Made by a program: the position numbers and the translations under genes. A stretch of 64,000 nucleotides of DNA from CAYYFX01 sp046330135 (GTDB taxonomy: Bacteria; ARS69): contig JAXLTI010000004.1 of the NCBI GenBank assembly GCA_046330135.1, positions 434,001-498,000 of the forward strand, read 5' to 3'. The notes under the pieces are model-generated. The model did no database searches. It was not told the DNA's origin and worked only from the letters and a program-made list of their open reading frames with translations. Positions 50,726-58,967 of this stretch are shown piece after piece (within the stretch, counting starts at the first letter, position 1; each line of letters opens with the position of its first letter).

Positions 50726-51018
50726 GGACGTCGGCGTCTCGGAGCCGAATGCGGGCGGCGGGTCGGGATGGCGAGGCGGTGCTTGCCGCGCCCGCCCGCC
50801 GCATACGAGGATGGGCGCGGACTCACGCGAGGACCCGACCGAGCGCCCATCTTCGTCGGCACGAGTGTCGACGGTCTCGGCCGGATCGATGATCGGGGGA
50901 CGACCTGGACGACATCCGTGAAGGAAGCGCGAGCAAGGTCCCCGAGGTCACTCTGATCTTCTGGGTCATCAAGATCGCGGCCACGACCCTCGGGGAGACC
51001 GGCGGCGACGCACTCTCG

Positions 51019-51663
51019 ATGTCGATGGGCCTCGGCTATCTGGTGAGCACCGGCATCTTCGCGGTGCTCTTCGTGGCCGCCGTCGTCTCGCAGATGGCCG
51101 CGAAGCGGTTCCATCCGTTCGTGTACTGGACGACGATCGTGGCCACCACCACCGTGGGCACGACGCTGGCGGACTTCGCCGACCGCTCTCTCGGGATCGG
51201 CTATGCAGGAGGCACGATGCTCCTGTCGGCCCTCCTCGCGTCTTCGCTGTTCCTCTGGTACCGCTCCCTCGGCTCGGTGGCGGTGGACACGGTGAGCACC
51301 GCAAGCGCCGAGCTCTTCTACTGGGTGACGATCATGTTCTCCCAAACGCTGGGCACCGCGCTGGGCGACTGGACCGCCGATTCGGCCGGCCTCGGCTACG
51401 TTCGCGCCGCGACGGTGTTCACCGCGCTGCTGGGAATCGTCGTCGTCCTCTACTATGGCACTCGGGTGTCGCGGACCGTTCTGTTCTGGGCGGCCTTCGT
51501 TCTGACTCGGCCGCTCGGGGCCGTGGTGGGCGACTTCCTCGACAAGCCACGCGGCGCAGGCGGCCTCGCGCTGAGCCGCTACGCGGCTTCTCTGGTGTTG
51601 GTCGCTCTCATGGTGTCGTGCATCCTCTTCGTCCGGCAACGGGCCGCCCGAAAGGCGCATTAG
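51019..51663 (+). CDS. COG4705-like membrane-anchored protein, start atypical
   Basis: From the first ATG the product is 214 residues with about seven helices and internal repeats of the family (FWVTIMFSQTLGTALGDWTAD-type, FVLTRPLGAVVGDFLDKP). The family's N-terminus (KVPEVTLIFWVIKIAATTLG) is encoded in frame upstream from about 50935, but no ATG, GTG or TTG occurs between the stop at 50890 and 51019. CTG (50905, after GGGGGA) or ATC (50914) may be the start; alternatively the start was lost. The function is unknown. The region 50726-50900 has no recognisable gene. Confidence 0.78.
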   Translation: MSMGLGYLVSTGIFAVLFVAAVVSQMAAKRFHPFVYWTTIVATTTVGTTLADFADRSLGIGYAGGTMLLSALLASSLFLWYRSLGSVAVDTVSTASAELFYWVTIMFSQTLGTALGDWTADSAGLGYVRAATVFTALLGIVVVLYYGTRVSRTVLFWAAFVLTRPLGAVVGDFLDKPRGAGGLALSRYAASLVLVALMVSCILFVRQRAARKAH

Positions 51664-51722
51664 GCGAGACGCCGGACCGCCGAGAAGCCGGCGGGGGCGC
51701 GACGAGATCGGGAGAGCGAAGC

Positions 51723-52646
51723 GTGACGGTGCTCGACAACATCGGCGGAACGAGGCTCCTTCCGCTGCAGCACATGGTCCCCGCAGGGAGCGCCCGGGTT
51801 CTCCTCAAGCTGGAGTACGAGAACCCCACGGGCAGCATGAAGGACCGCATGGCGCTGGCCATGGTGGAAGCGGCCGAGGCGGACGGACGGCTGCGCCCGG
51901 GCGGCTCCGTGGTGGAGTACACGGGCGGAAGCACGGGCGTGTCGCTCGCGTTCGTGTGCGCGGCGAAGCGCGTGCCGCTCCGGATCGTCACCTCGGACGC
52001 GTTCAGCAAGGAGAAGCGCGACCACATGACGGCGCTGGGCGCCCGTCTCACGCTCATCGCCAGCCCGACCGGCGGCACCACGAAGGCGCTCACGCTCGAG
52101 ATGATCGAGGCGGCGAGGAAGCTCGCCTCGGCTCCCGGAAGCTATTGGACGGATCAGCTGAACAACACCGACCAGCTGTCCGCCTACCTCCGGATGGCCG
52201 ACGAGATCTGGGAGCAGACCCGGGGGCGCGTGAGCGCGTTCGTACAGAGCGTCGGCACGGCCGGATCGTTGCGGGGGACTTCCGCGCGTCTTCGAGCGCG
52301 GAACGCCGCGGTGCGGATCGTCGCAGTGGAGCCCGAGGAGTCCGCGGTCTTGTCCGGCCGCCCGAGCGGGTCGCACAAGATCGAAGGCACCGGCATCGGG
52401 TTCGTGGCGCCGCTGTGGACCCCGGCGCTCGCCGACGAGATCCAGACGGTCTCCACCCAGGAAGCGATGGCCACGGCCCGGCGCCTCGCGCGGGAGGAGG
52501 GGGTCTTCGCCGGCACCTCCACCGGGGGAAACGTGGCGGTGGCGCTGCGCGTCGCCGAGCGTCTGGGACTGGACCACACGGTGGTCACGCTGGCGGTGGA
52601 TTCGGGCATGAAGTACCTGAGCACCGCGCTCTACGCCCAGACCTGA
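51723..52646 (+). CDS. PLP-dependent cysteine synthase/cystathionine-beta-synthase-like enzyme
   Basis: A 307-residue fold-type-II PLP enzyme. The Schiff-base lysine is K40 in NPTGSMKDRMA, the phosphate/substrate loop is YTGGSTGVS, and the C-terminal part has FAGTSTGGNVAVAL. It is close to O-acetylserine sulfhydrylase/CBS-type proteins. The start is GTG at 51723 with GGGAG about 9 nt upstream; a longer in-frame reading would overlap the preceding gene. The substrate is uncertain. Confidence 0.92.
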   Translation: MTVLDNIGGTRLLPLQHMVPAGSARVLLKLEYENPTGSMKDRMALAMVEAAEADGRLRPGGSVVEYTGGSTGVSLAFVCAAKRVPLRIVTSDAFSKEKRDHMTALGARLTLIASPTGGTTKALTLEMIEAARKLASAPGSYWTDQLNNTDQLSAYLRMADEIWEQTRGRVSAFVQSVGTAGSLRGTSARLRARNAAVRIVAVEPEESAVLSGRPSGSHKIEGTGIGFVAPLWTPALADEIQTVSTQEAMATARRLAREEGVFAGTSTGGNVAVALRVAERLGLDHTVVTLAVDSGMKYLSTALYAQT

Positions 52647-52828
52647 ACCTGAAACGCTTCGGGTCGAGCACGGACCCGGGCCACGGGGATCCGAAGAGGA
52701 GGAACCGCCAGGGGCTTCCCGGGTACTTCATCGACCCATCGGGGCGGCCCAGCGCTCGGGGCGGTCCCCGGTGCGGGCCCGACCGGCCGCGAGGAGCGGC
52801 TTCGTCCTTTGGAGAGGAGAGAACACTC

Positions 52829-53116
52829 ATGGCGTACGGGGTCGTGCATCACTTCCCGGGTGGTACGAAGGAGCAGTACGAGGCATCGCTCGCCGCGGTG
52901 CACCCCGGCAAGGGCAAGCTGCCGAAGGGCCAGATCTTCCACGCGGCCGGCGCGTCGGCGGGCGGCTGGACGATCTTGGCGGTCCACGAGTCCAAGAAGA
53001 GCTGGGAGCAGTTCCGCGACGACATCCTGATGCCTAAGATGAAGCAGGGCATCAAGGGCGGGTTCACCGCGCCGCCGCAGGAGACGGTGTTCGAGGTCAG
53101 CAACCTGGTGAAGTAG
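52829..53116 (+). CDS. Small dimeric alpha/beta-barrel protein (ABM-like)
   Basis: A 95-residue protein: VVHHFPGGTKEQYEASLAAV, then FHAAGASAGGWTILAVHESKKSWEQFRDD, the beta-alpha-beta plan of antibiotic-biosynthesis-monooxygenase-like dimers. Catalysis is not evident. AGGAGA lies about 10 nt before the ATG. The 182 bp upstream contain no gene. Confidence 0.82.
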   Translation: MAYGVVHHFPGGTKEQYEASLAAVHPGKGKLPKGQIFHAAGASAGGWTILAVHESKKSWEQFRDDILMPKMKQGIKGGFTAPPQETVFEVSNLVK

Positions 53117-53218
53117 CGGCTCGCCCGCGAGTCACGGGCCGAAGCGAGGAAGGCGCATGGGCGCCTCTCGACTTCCGCGCCCGGGACTCGCGGGGAGCGC
53201 CAGCGAGGAGCGCCGGTC

Positions 53219-53629
53219 ATGGCGGCTGCGCCGAAGACCATCGACGAATACCTCGCCGCTCTGGGCGACGAGAAGCGAGCGGCGCTCGAGAAGCTCCGAA
53301 AGGCCATCCAGGCCGCGGCGCCCGGCGCGGAAGAGTGCATCAGCTACCGGATCCCGGGGTTCCGCCTCGGCGGAAAGTTGCTCGTCTCCTTCGGCGCGGG
53401 CGCGAAGCACTGCGCGTTCTACCCCGGCGCCCTCCCGGTCCGGGTGCACGCGGACGAGCTGGAGGCGTACGAGACGAGCAAAGGCACGGTCCGGTTCCCG
53501 CCGGATCGTCCGCTCCCGGTCACCCTCGTGCGGAAGCTGGTGAAGTCCCGGATCGCGGAGCACGCCGCCAAGAAGGGGGGCGCCGCCAAGAAGGGGGGCG
53601 CCGCGAAGCGCGCGAAGCGGCGCCGCTGA
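53219..53629 (+). CDS. DUF1801 protein with Lys-rich tail
   Basis: A 136-residue protein: DEYLAALGDEKRAALEKLRK, AEECISYRIPGFRLGGKLL, AYETSKGTVRFPPDRPLP, VRKLVKSRIAE. The tail contains an exact 18-bp tandem duplication (53564-53581, 53582-53599) giving AKKGGA repeats and ends in a run of basic residues. It is closely similar to the gene at 61806. Confidence 0.92.
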   Translation: MAAAPKTIDEYLAALGDEKRAALEKLRKAIQAAAPGAEECISYRIPGFRLGGKLLVSFGAGAKHCAFYPGALPVRVHADELEAYETSKGTVRFPPDRPLPVTLVRKLVKSRIAEHAAKKGGAAKKGGAAKRAKRRR

Positions 53630-53712
53630 ACGAGACGCCGAGGTTACCGGGCCACTCGAGTCGGTCGGACGGAACGCGTATCATCGCGGACCGCGAGCCG
53701 AGGAGACACATC

Positions 53713-54081
53713 GTGAGCGGGATCGACCGCAAGGCGCGCACGCGCGAGTACAAGGAGACGCCTCGACCCGCCGGCCTCTACCGGGTCCGCAACACCGCGA
53801 CCGGGAAGTCCCTGCTGGGGACGTCCACCGATCTTCCGGGAATGCTGAACCGGCAGCGGTTCCAGCTGGAGCACGGGTCGCACCCGGATCGGGAGCTCCA
53901 GAGCGACTGGAACGAGCAGGGGCCGGCCGCCTTCTCGTTCGAGGTGCTGGACCGTCTGGATCCGAAGGACGAGCCGGCTTACGACCCCGCGGAGGACCTC
54001 CGCGCCTTGAAGGAGATGTGGCTCGAGAAGCTCACCGCGTCGGGAGAACCCCTGTACCGGCAATCTCGGCGAGGAACGTAG
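53713..54081 (+). CDS. GIY-YIG nuclease family protein
   Basis: A 122-residue protein with a divergent GIY-YIG domain: GLYRVRNTATGKSLLG takes the place of the GIY and YIG strands, followed by FQLEHGSHPDRELQSDWNEQG and FSFEVLDRLD. It resembles a widespread small family found in Bacillus-type genomes. Nuclease activity is uncertain. The start is GTG at 53713 with GGAG upstream. Confidence 0.85.
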   Translation: MSGIDRKARTREYKETPRPAGLYRVRNTATGKSLLGTSTDLPGMLNRQRFQLEHGSHPDRELQSDWNEQGPAAFSFEVLDRLDPKDEPAYDPAEDLRALKEMWLEKLTASGEPLYRQSRRGT

Positions 54082-54114
54082 CCGGGGCCAGCGGCGGCGG
54101 GAGCGCGTCACCGG

Positions 54115-54831
54115 ATGAAGAACCAGTACTTCGGCGACATCAACGACTACCGCAAGTACGGTCTCTTGCGCGCCCTTCAGGCGAACGGCGAGTGCGGTCT
54201 GCTGGTCGCATGGATGCTGACGCCCGACGACGGTAGCGGGGACGGCAGACTCCGCGGCTACCTTCAGGATGCGGACACCTGGATGGTGCACGACCCCGTT
54301 CTCTTCAAGGGTCTCGCGAGCCTTCTTCGACAGACGTCCACGCCGGCCGTGGCGCTCATCGAGGAGTCGGGGCTCCTCGCCCGAACGTCCTACTACTCGG
54401 CCGTGGTTCCCGATGCGCGCCAGGACCGCGACGCATGGCGTCGGGGCCTGCTCGCCGCCGCCCGCGGCGTCGATCTCGTGTTCCTGGACCCGGACAACGG
54501 CATCGAGGTGCCGAGCAAGCCGGTCGGTCGCAAGGGGTCCTCGAAGTACGTGACTTGGCAGGAGATCGAAGGACTCTGGGAGGCGGGCTCCTCCGTCCTG
54601 ACCTACCAGCATTTCCGGCGTGAGCGTCATTCGACATTCGCCGAGCGGATGACCTCGGCCCTGCGCGAACGCACCGGTGCACGCCTCGTCGCCGCACTCC
54701 GCACGCCTCGCGTTCTCTTCCTGCTGGCCGCGCAGGAACGGGACGAGGCGCGGGTCGAGAAGGCGCTCGCGCGGATCCGAGAACGGTGGCAGCCACAAAT
54801 GATGTGCCTGGCCGGTTCACCTGCGGCATAG
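54115..54831 (+). CDS. Conserved protein of unknown function with DPDNG motif
   Basis: A 238-residue soluble protein starting KNQYFGDINDYRKYGLLRAL, a highly conserved-looking N-terminus. A central strand VDLVFLDPDNGIEVPS and VLTYQHFRRERH follow, a pattern like Rossmann-type enzymes with an acidic DP-x-N loop. I recall similar proteins as hypothetical; the biochemical role is unknown. It stands 33 bp after the GIY-YIG gene and 7 bp before the transporter. Confidence 0.8.
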   Translation: MKNQYFGDINDYRKYGLLRALQANGECGLLVAWMLTPDDGSGDGRLRGYLQDADTWMVHDPVLFKGLASLLRQTSTPAVALIEESGLLARTSYYSAVVPDARQDRDAWRRGLLAAARGVDLVFLDPDNGIEVPSKPVGRKGSSKYVTWQEIEGLWEAGSSVLTYQHFRRERHSTFAERMTSALRERTGARLVAALRTPRVLFLLAAQERDEARVEKALARIRERWQPQMMCLAGSPAA

Positions 54832-54838
54832 TCCAGCC

Positions 54839-56149
54839 GTGTCGCCGCCGACTCGGCTTCGCTCCGTCATCCTCGCCAGCTTCATCGGCACCACGATCGA
54901 GTGGTACGACTTCTTCCTCTATAACACCGCGGCCGCACTCGTCTTCAGCCGCCTGTTCTTCCCCACGATGGCCCCCCTCACCGGCACGCTCTACGCCTAC
55001 GGCACCTACGCCGTCGGCTTCGTCGCGCGACCTCTGGGAGGCGCCGTCTTCGGCCACTACGGCGACCGTCTCGGACGGAAGAAGGTGTTGGTGTGGTCGC
55101 TGCTCATCATGGGCGTCGCCACCGCGCTGATCGGGCTCATCCCCACCTACGATCGGATCGGCGTGTGGGCGCCGGTGCTCCTCGTCACCCTGCGCTTCCT
55201 GCAAGGCTTCGGAGTGGGCGGGGAGTGGGGCGGAGCGGTGCTGCTGGCGGTGGAGCACTCGGGCGGCAGTCGTCGAGGGCTCCACGGGTCGTGGCCCCAG
55301 ATGGGGGTGCCGGCCGGGCTCCTGCTCGCGACCGGCGTGTTCGCGGCGCTCTCGTCCGGACTCTCGGACCATGCCTTTCTCGCCTGGGGATGGCGCCTTC
55401 CGTTCCTGCTGTCCGTCGTGCTCATCGCCGTGGGGCTCTTCATCCGCCTGCGGATCCTCGAGACGCCGTCGTTCGAGAAGTTGAAGGAATCCGGGCGCGA
55501 ATCGGCCATCCCTCTGCTCGATGTGTGGCGCGACCATCGCCGCGAGGTGCTGATCGGCGCCGGGCTGCGCTTCGCCCAGAACGTGCTCTTCTACGTCTAC
55601 ACGGTCTTCGTGCTGAGCTACGGCGAGAAGTCCCTCGGCTATCCCCGGGGCGCCCTGCTGCGCGGAGTCGTGCTCGCGTCCGTGATCGGCATGTTCTCCA
55701 TCCCGTTCTGGTCGCATCTCTCGGATCGGGTCGGACGCAGGCCGGTGTACCTCTCGGGCGCCGTGATCTCTCTCCTGGTCGCGTTCCCCTTCTTCTGGTT
55801 GATGGAGCGGGGTCCGCAGTTCATCGCGCTCGCGATCGTGCTCGCGGTCAACCTCGGGCATGACATGATGTACGGCCCGATGGCGGCGTACCTGTCGGAG
55901 CTGTTCGGAACGCGCGTTCGTTACAGCGGCGCCTCTCTCGTTTATCAGCTCACCTCGGTGTTCTCCGGCGGCGTGGCACCCTTCATCGCGACGCTTCTCC
56001 TGGCCCGGCACGGCTCGCGGGCCGTGGCCGTCTACATCGTCGCCTGTTGCGCGATCACGGTGGTGGCAGCCTGGCTCGCGCCGGAGACGCGTCTCGTCGC
56101 GTTGGACGAGGTCGCTCGGAGCGACGACGCGTCGGGGCGCGCGAGATGA
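54839..56149 (+). CDS. MFS transporter, metabolite:H+ symporter (ProP/ShiA-like)
   Basis: A 436-residue 12-helix carrier: ASFIGTTIEWYDFFLYNTAA at the start, motif A GHYGDRLGRKKVLVWS, RFLQGFGVGGEWGGAVLL and a second-half SDRVGRRPVYL. This is the MHS subgroup, which takes up osmolytes or organic acids with protons. The start is GTG. The methyltransferase ATG overlaps its stop (ATGA). Confidence 0.94.
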   Translation: MSPPTRLRSVILASFIGTTIEWYDFFLYNTAAALVFSRLFFPTMAPLTGTLYAYGTYAVGFVARPLGGAVFGHYGDRLGRKKVLVWSLLIMGVATALIGLIPTYDRIGVWAPVLLVTLRFLQGFGVGGEWGGAVLLAVEHSGGSRRGLHGSWPQMGVPAGLLLATGVFAALSSGLSDHAFLAWGWRLPFLLSVVLIAVGLFIRLRILETPSFEKLKESGRESAIPLLDVWRDHRREVLIGAGLRFAQNVLFYVYTVFVLSYGEKSLGYPRGALLRGVVLASVIGMFSIPFWSHLSDRVGRRPVYLSGAVISLLVAFPFFWLMERGPQFIALAIVLAVNLGHDMMYGPMAAYLSELFGTRVRYSGASLVYQLTSVFSGGVAPFIATLLLARHGSRAVAVYIVACCAITVVAAWLAPETRLVALDEVARSDDASGRAR

Positions 56150-56877
56150 CGGAGCTGTACGACACGATCGGCGACGGGTATCGCCGCCTGCGGAAGCCCG
56201 ATCCGCGCATCGGCGCGGCGATCCTCCGCGGACTCGACGGCGCCGCGAGCATCGTCAATGTGGGCGCCGGAACGGGGTCCTACGAGCCGGCTGATCGACG
56301 CGTGGTGGCCGTCGAGCCTTCCATGACGATGATCCGCCAGCGCGACGCCGCGGCGCCGCCGGCGGTCCGGGCGTCGGCATCCGCGTTGCCGTTTCGCGAC
56401 GGAGCGTTCGAAGCCTCCCTGGCGATCCTCACCGTCCATCACTGGCCCGACCCGCGAGCGGGCCTGCAGGAGCTGCGCCGTGCGGCACGGAAGCGCACGG
56501 TGATCCTCACGTGGGATCCGACGTGCCAAGGGTTCTGGCTGACGGACTACTTCCCCGAGATCCTCGAGATCGATCGGCGCATCTTCCCGCCCCTCGAGGA
56601 GATCCGGAGCCAGCTCGGCCGCGCGAGGGTGGTCGACGTCCCGATCCCGCACGACTGCATCGACGGTTTCCTCGGGGCGTACTGGCGCCGGCCGCGTGCC
56701 TACCTGAGCGCGTCGGTCCGGTCGGCGATCTCGACGTTCTCCCGGCTCGGAGACGTCGCGCGTGGCCTGGCCCGTCTCGAGGCGGACCTGGAGTCCGGCC
56801 TGTGGAACCGGCGCTACGGAGAAGCGGTTTCTCGCCGGACGCTCGATCTCGGGTACCGGCTGGTCATCGCCAAGTAA
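56146..56877 (+). CDS. SAM-dependent methyltransferase
   Basis: A 243-residue class I methyltransferase: IVNVGAGTGSYEP (motif I), VVAVEPSMTMIRQR, ASALPFRDGAFEASLAILTVHHW, then ELRRAARKRTVILTW. It resembles COG2226-type enzymes. It is coupled to the MFS gene, so a transported or derived small molecule could be the substrate (inference). Confidence 0.9.
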   Translation: MTELYDTIGDGYRRLRKPDPRIGAAILRGLDGAASIVNVGAGTGSYEPADRRVVAVEPSMTMIRQRDAAAPPAVRASASALPFRDGAFEASLAILTVHHWPDPRAGLQELRRAARKRTVILTWDPTCQGFWLTDYFPEILEIDRRIFPPLEEIRSQLGRARVVDVPIPHDCIDGFLGAYWRRPRAYLSASVRSAISTFSRLGDVARGLARLEADLESGLWNRRYGEAVSRRTLDLGYRLVIAK

Positions 56878-56883
56878 ATCACG

Positions 56884-56904
56884 CCGCCGCCCCGGAGGCG
56901 GCGG
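56884..56904 (+). terminator. Hairpin after the MFS-methyltransferase pair
   Basis: CCGCCGCC (56884-56891) pairs perfectly with GGCGGCGG (56897-56904), loop CCGGA, 7 bp after the stop. There is no U-tract. Confidence 0.45.
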
Positions 56905-56997
56905 GGACCGGATGGTATACGATACCGCCCGCGGAACGGACGCGGAGGCGTCGAGACCCGCCGACCGGGCCGCGGCCGTTCGACAAGGAGAGATCCC

Positions 56998-57498
56998 ATG
57001 GCCAAGCGCAAGTCCGTCAAGAAGAGCCCGAAGAAGAGCCCGAAGAAGGTCGCCAAGAAGCGGACGGCCGCGAAGAAGAAGTCTACCGCGCGGCGTGCCA
57101 CGCGCGCCGTCACCTCGAAGGCGAATGCGGCCAAGGCGCGGCTCGGAGCCATCACGCACACGGAGCTGGCGAGCGAGGATCCGCCCGCCACGCGGGAATG
57201 GTGCGAGAAGGTGCTCGGCTGGAAGTTCGGAGAGCCCATGCCCACGCCCGCCGGGCCCTACCACATGTGGCGCTTCGAGATCGGCACCGGCGGGGGGATC
57301 CGCGCCAACAACCCGCCCGAAGTGCCGGGGTCCATCCCCTACTGCGAGGTCGCGGACATTCAAGCCACGTACGCCGCGGCGCTGCTCGCCGGGGGCCGTG
57401 AGATGCTCCGCCCTCAGCAGCTCCCCGGCGGCATGGGATGGATCGCGATCGTCGCTGCGCCGGGCGGCGTCGCGTTCGGGTTCTGGTCCATGAAGTGA
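56998..57498 (+). CDS. VOC-domain protein with histone-H1-like Lys-rich N-terminal tail
   Basis: A 166-residue protein. Residues 1-48 are Lys/Ala/Ser/Pro-rich with KKSPKKSPKK repeats, like bacterial HC1/H1-type DNA-binding tails. Residues ~50-166 are a VOC domain (THTELASEDPPATREWCEKVLGW, YHMWRFEIGTGGGIRANNPP, FGFWSMK). AAGGAG lies upstream of the ATG. The combination suggests a glyoxalase-fold protein tethered to DNA or RNA (inference). Confidence 0.88.
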   Translation: MAKRKSVKKSPKKSPKKVAKKRTAAKKKSTARRATRAVTSKANAAKARLGAITHTELASEDPPATREWCEKVLGWKFGEPMPTPAGPYHMWRFEIGTGGGIRANNPPEVPGSIPYCEVADIQATYAAALLAGGREMLRPQQLPGGMGWIAIVAAPGGVAFGFWSMK

Positions 57499-57642
57499 GT
57501 GGTTCCCGGCTGTGCTTCGGGCGCCCCGTGATGAGGCGGGACATGTTCGGGGGCCACCCGGTCATGGGAAGCGCACGAAGCGTGGAACGGTTGGTGGGGC
57601 GGCCACCCGCCGTTCCACCGCCCCGGGTTCGCGAGGACTCGA

Positions 57643-58506
57643 GTGCGGGCGGTGACGGCCTCGAAGACCCCGGCAGCGGCGCTCGCGCTGGTGGTTGCCG
57701 TCGCGGTCACGCGGCTGGTGCAGCGCGCCGCCTTCCGGACTGCCATGTTTCATGAGCACTACCCGCCCCTCGCGCTCGCCTACGCGGTTGCTCTCGGCGG
57801 GTGGCTCGGGATCAACCGCCTGCTGCCGAGTCTGTGGCCCCGCCGGCCGATCGAGCGCTTCGCGCGTCCTGGAAGGGAGCTCGGCGTCGCCCTGGCCGGA
57901 GCGATCGGCATTCTCGCGATGGGCCAGCTCTGGAGTCGAGGGGTCCGACTTCCGGAGCGCGGCGCGCTCGGCCCCGTCACGGCCGCGATCAACCAGGCGC
58001 TGATCTTCGCGCCGATCCTCTCGGTCCTGATCCTCCGCCGGCAGCCGTGGACTTCGGCGTGGCTCCCGCGGGCCCGAATCGTGCCGCGGCTTCTCGCGGG
58101 GATCGTGCTGGCGAGTCTCGCCGTCACTGCGTACTCGCTGCTGCGGGACGGGGCGGACGCGCCCGGGGTCCTTCTCCGCCGCATCGCTCGCTACGAGCAC
58201 CTCGACGAGTTCGTGCAGGTCCTTCTCGAGGATCTCGCCATCGCCATCCTGTTCGTTCGCCTGGCGGGCGTTCTCGGGAGCCGCTGGGCGACGGTGACGG
58301 TCGCCGGCCTGTTCGCGGCGAGCCACGTTCCCGCGATGGTGTCGCAGGGGGCCAGTTGGCTCCAGCTGGCCGGGTTGCTGCGCGACGCGGGCCTCGGCGT
58401 CGCGGTGATCCTCGTCTTGCAGCGATCGCAGGACGTGGTGTGGTTCTGGCTCGTCCACGCCTGCCTCGACATGACGCAGTTCGCCGGAATCAGCGGCGTG
58501 GGGTGA
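57643..58506 (+). CDS. CPBP family intramembrane protease-like protein with degenerate motif 1
   Basis: A 287-residue membrane protein with about eight helices. Motif 2 FAASHVP and motif 3 WLVHACLD (H..D) are recognisable, but motif 1, normally EExxxR, reads EDLAIAILFVR. CPBP/Abi proteins include CAAX proteases and bacteriocin-immunity proteins. Activity is doubtful given motif 1. The start is GTG (57643, or 57652 in frame). Its 3' end abuts junction element copy B. Confidence 0.8.
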   Translation: MRAVTASKTPAAALALVVAVAVTRLVQRAAFRTAMFHEHYPPLALAYAVALGGWLGINRLLPSLWPRRPIERFARPGRELGVALAGAIGILAMGQLWSRGVRLPERGALGPVTAAINQALIFAPILSVLILRRQPWTSAWLPRARIVPRLLAGIVLASLAVTAYSLLRDGADAPGVLLRRIARYEHLDEFVQVLLEDLAIAILFVRLAGVLGSRWATVTVAGLFAASHVPAMVSQGASWLQLAGLLRDAGLGVAVILVLQRSQDVVWFWLVHACLDMTQFAGISGVG

Positions 58507-58511
58507 GACCT

Positions 58512-58640
58512 CCCGTCAACCAGTGCTTGCAACCGACGGGTGCGCGGAGGGACAATCGGGGTCGCCCGCGGGATGATGCTCGGCGAGCGCTGCAACCTCG
58601 TGAGCGCGGCGCCGCCCTCCGCCGACGCGCAATGCGCTCG
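58512..58640 (+). repeat. Dispersed junction element, copy B
   Basis: It starts CGTCAACCAGTGCTTGCAAC; GTCGCCCGCGG follows 36 bp after GCTTGC, then a GTGAGCGCGGCGCCGCC block. It is similar in order to copies A and C. In one frame the start reads NQCLQPTGAR, a pattern I recall from C-terminal extensions of unrelated database proteins. Confidence 0.5.
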
Positions 58641-58658
58641 GAAGCTCGTGAGGGAGTC

Positions 58659-58910
58659 GTGGGCGAGATCGAGTCTCGGATTGCGAAACGCCTGGACGCC
58701 GTGCAGCGCGATGAGCGCGTGCTCGTCCTTCTCGCGATGGAACCGGGAAGCCGCGCCCGGGGCTTTCCCTCCGCGAACCGCGATTTCGACCCCGTGCTCG
58801 ACCGGGGCTTTCGACCGGTCGTTCTCCGACACACTCGAGGTGGCATGGGCGGGCGGACGCTCCGGCTGACTTGCGCGCGCCGCGAGGCGCCCGCCGTATC
58901 CGTTGCGTAG
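58659..58910 (+). pseudogene. 5' fragment of a nucleotidyltransferase gene
   Basis: From GTG 58659 (GAGGGAG upstream) the product reads an N-terminal helix and AMEPGSRARGFPSANRDFD, the GS...D-x-D motif of COG3541-like nucleotidyltransferases (usual form GSRAWGFxSxDSDYD). The first aspartate is Asn here. Similarity ends about residue 45; the remaining ~38 residues are unrelated. Confidence 0.6.
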
Positions 58911-58967
58911 ACGAGAAGGGATGGACGTCGGTCAGGTCAAGACGAAGGCGTGGAAGGAGGGCTCGAG

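Noticed and set aside
30003..58640. Calling the three junction elements integron attC sites
   Set aside because: Only a YAAC-like left core is seen; no GTTRRRY right core or integrase is visible, so they are listed as an unclassified repeat.
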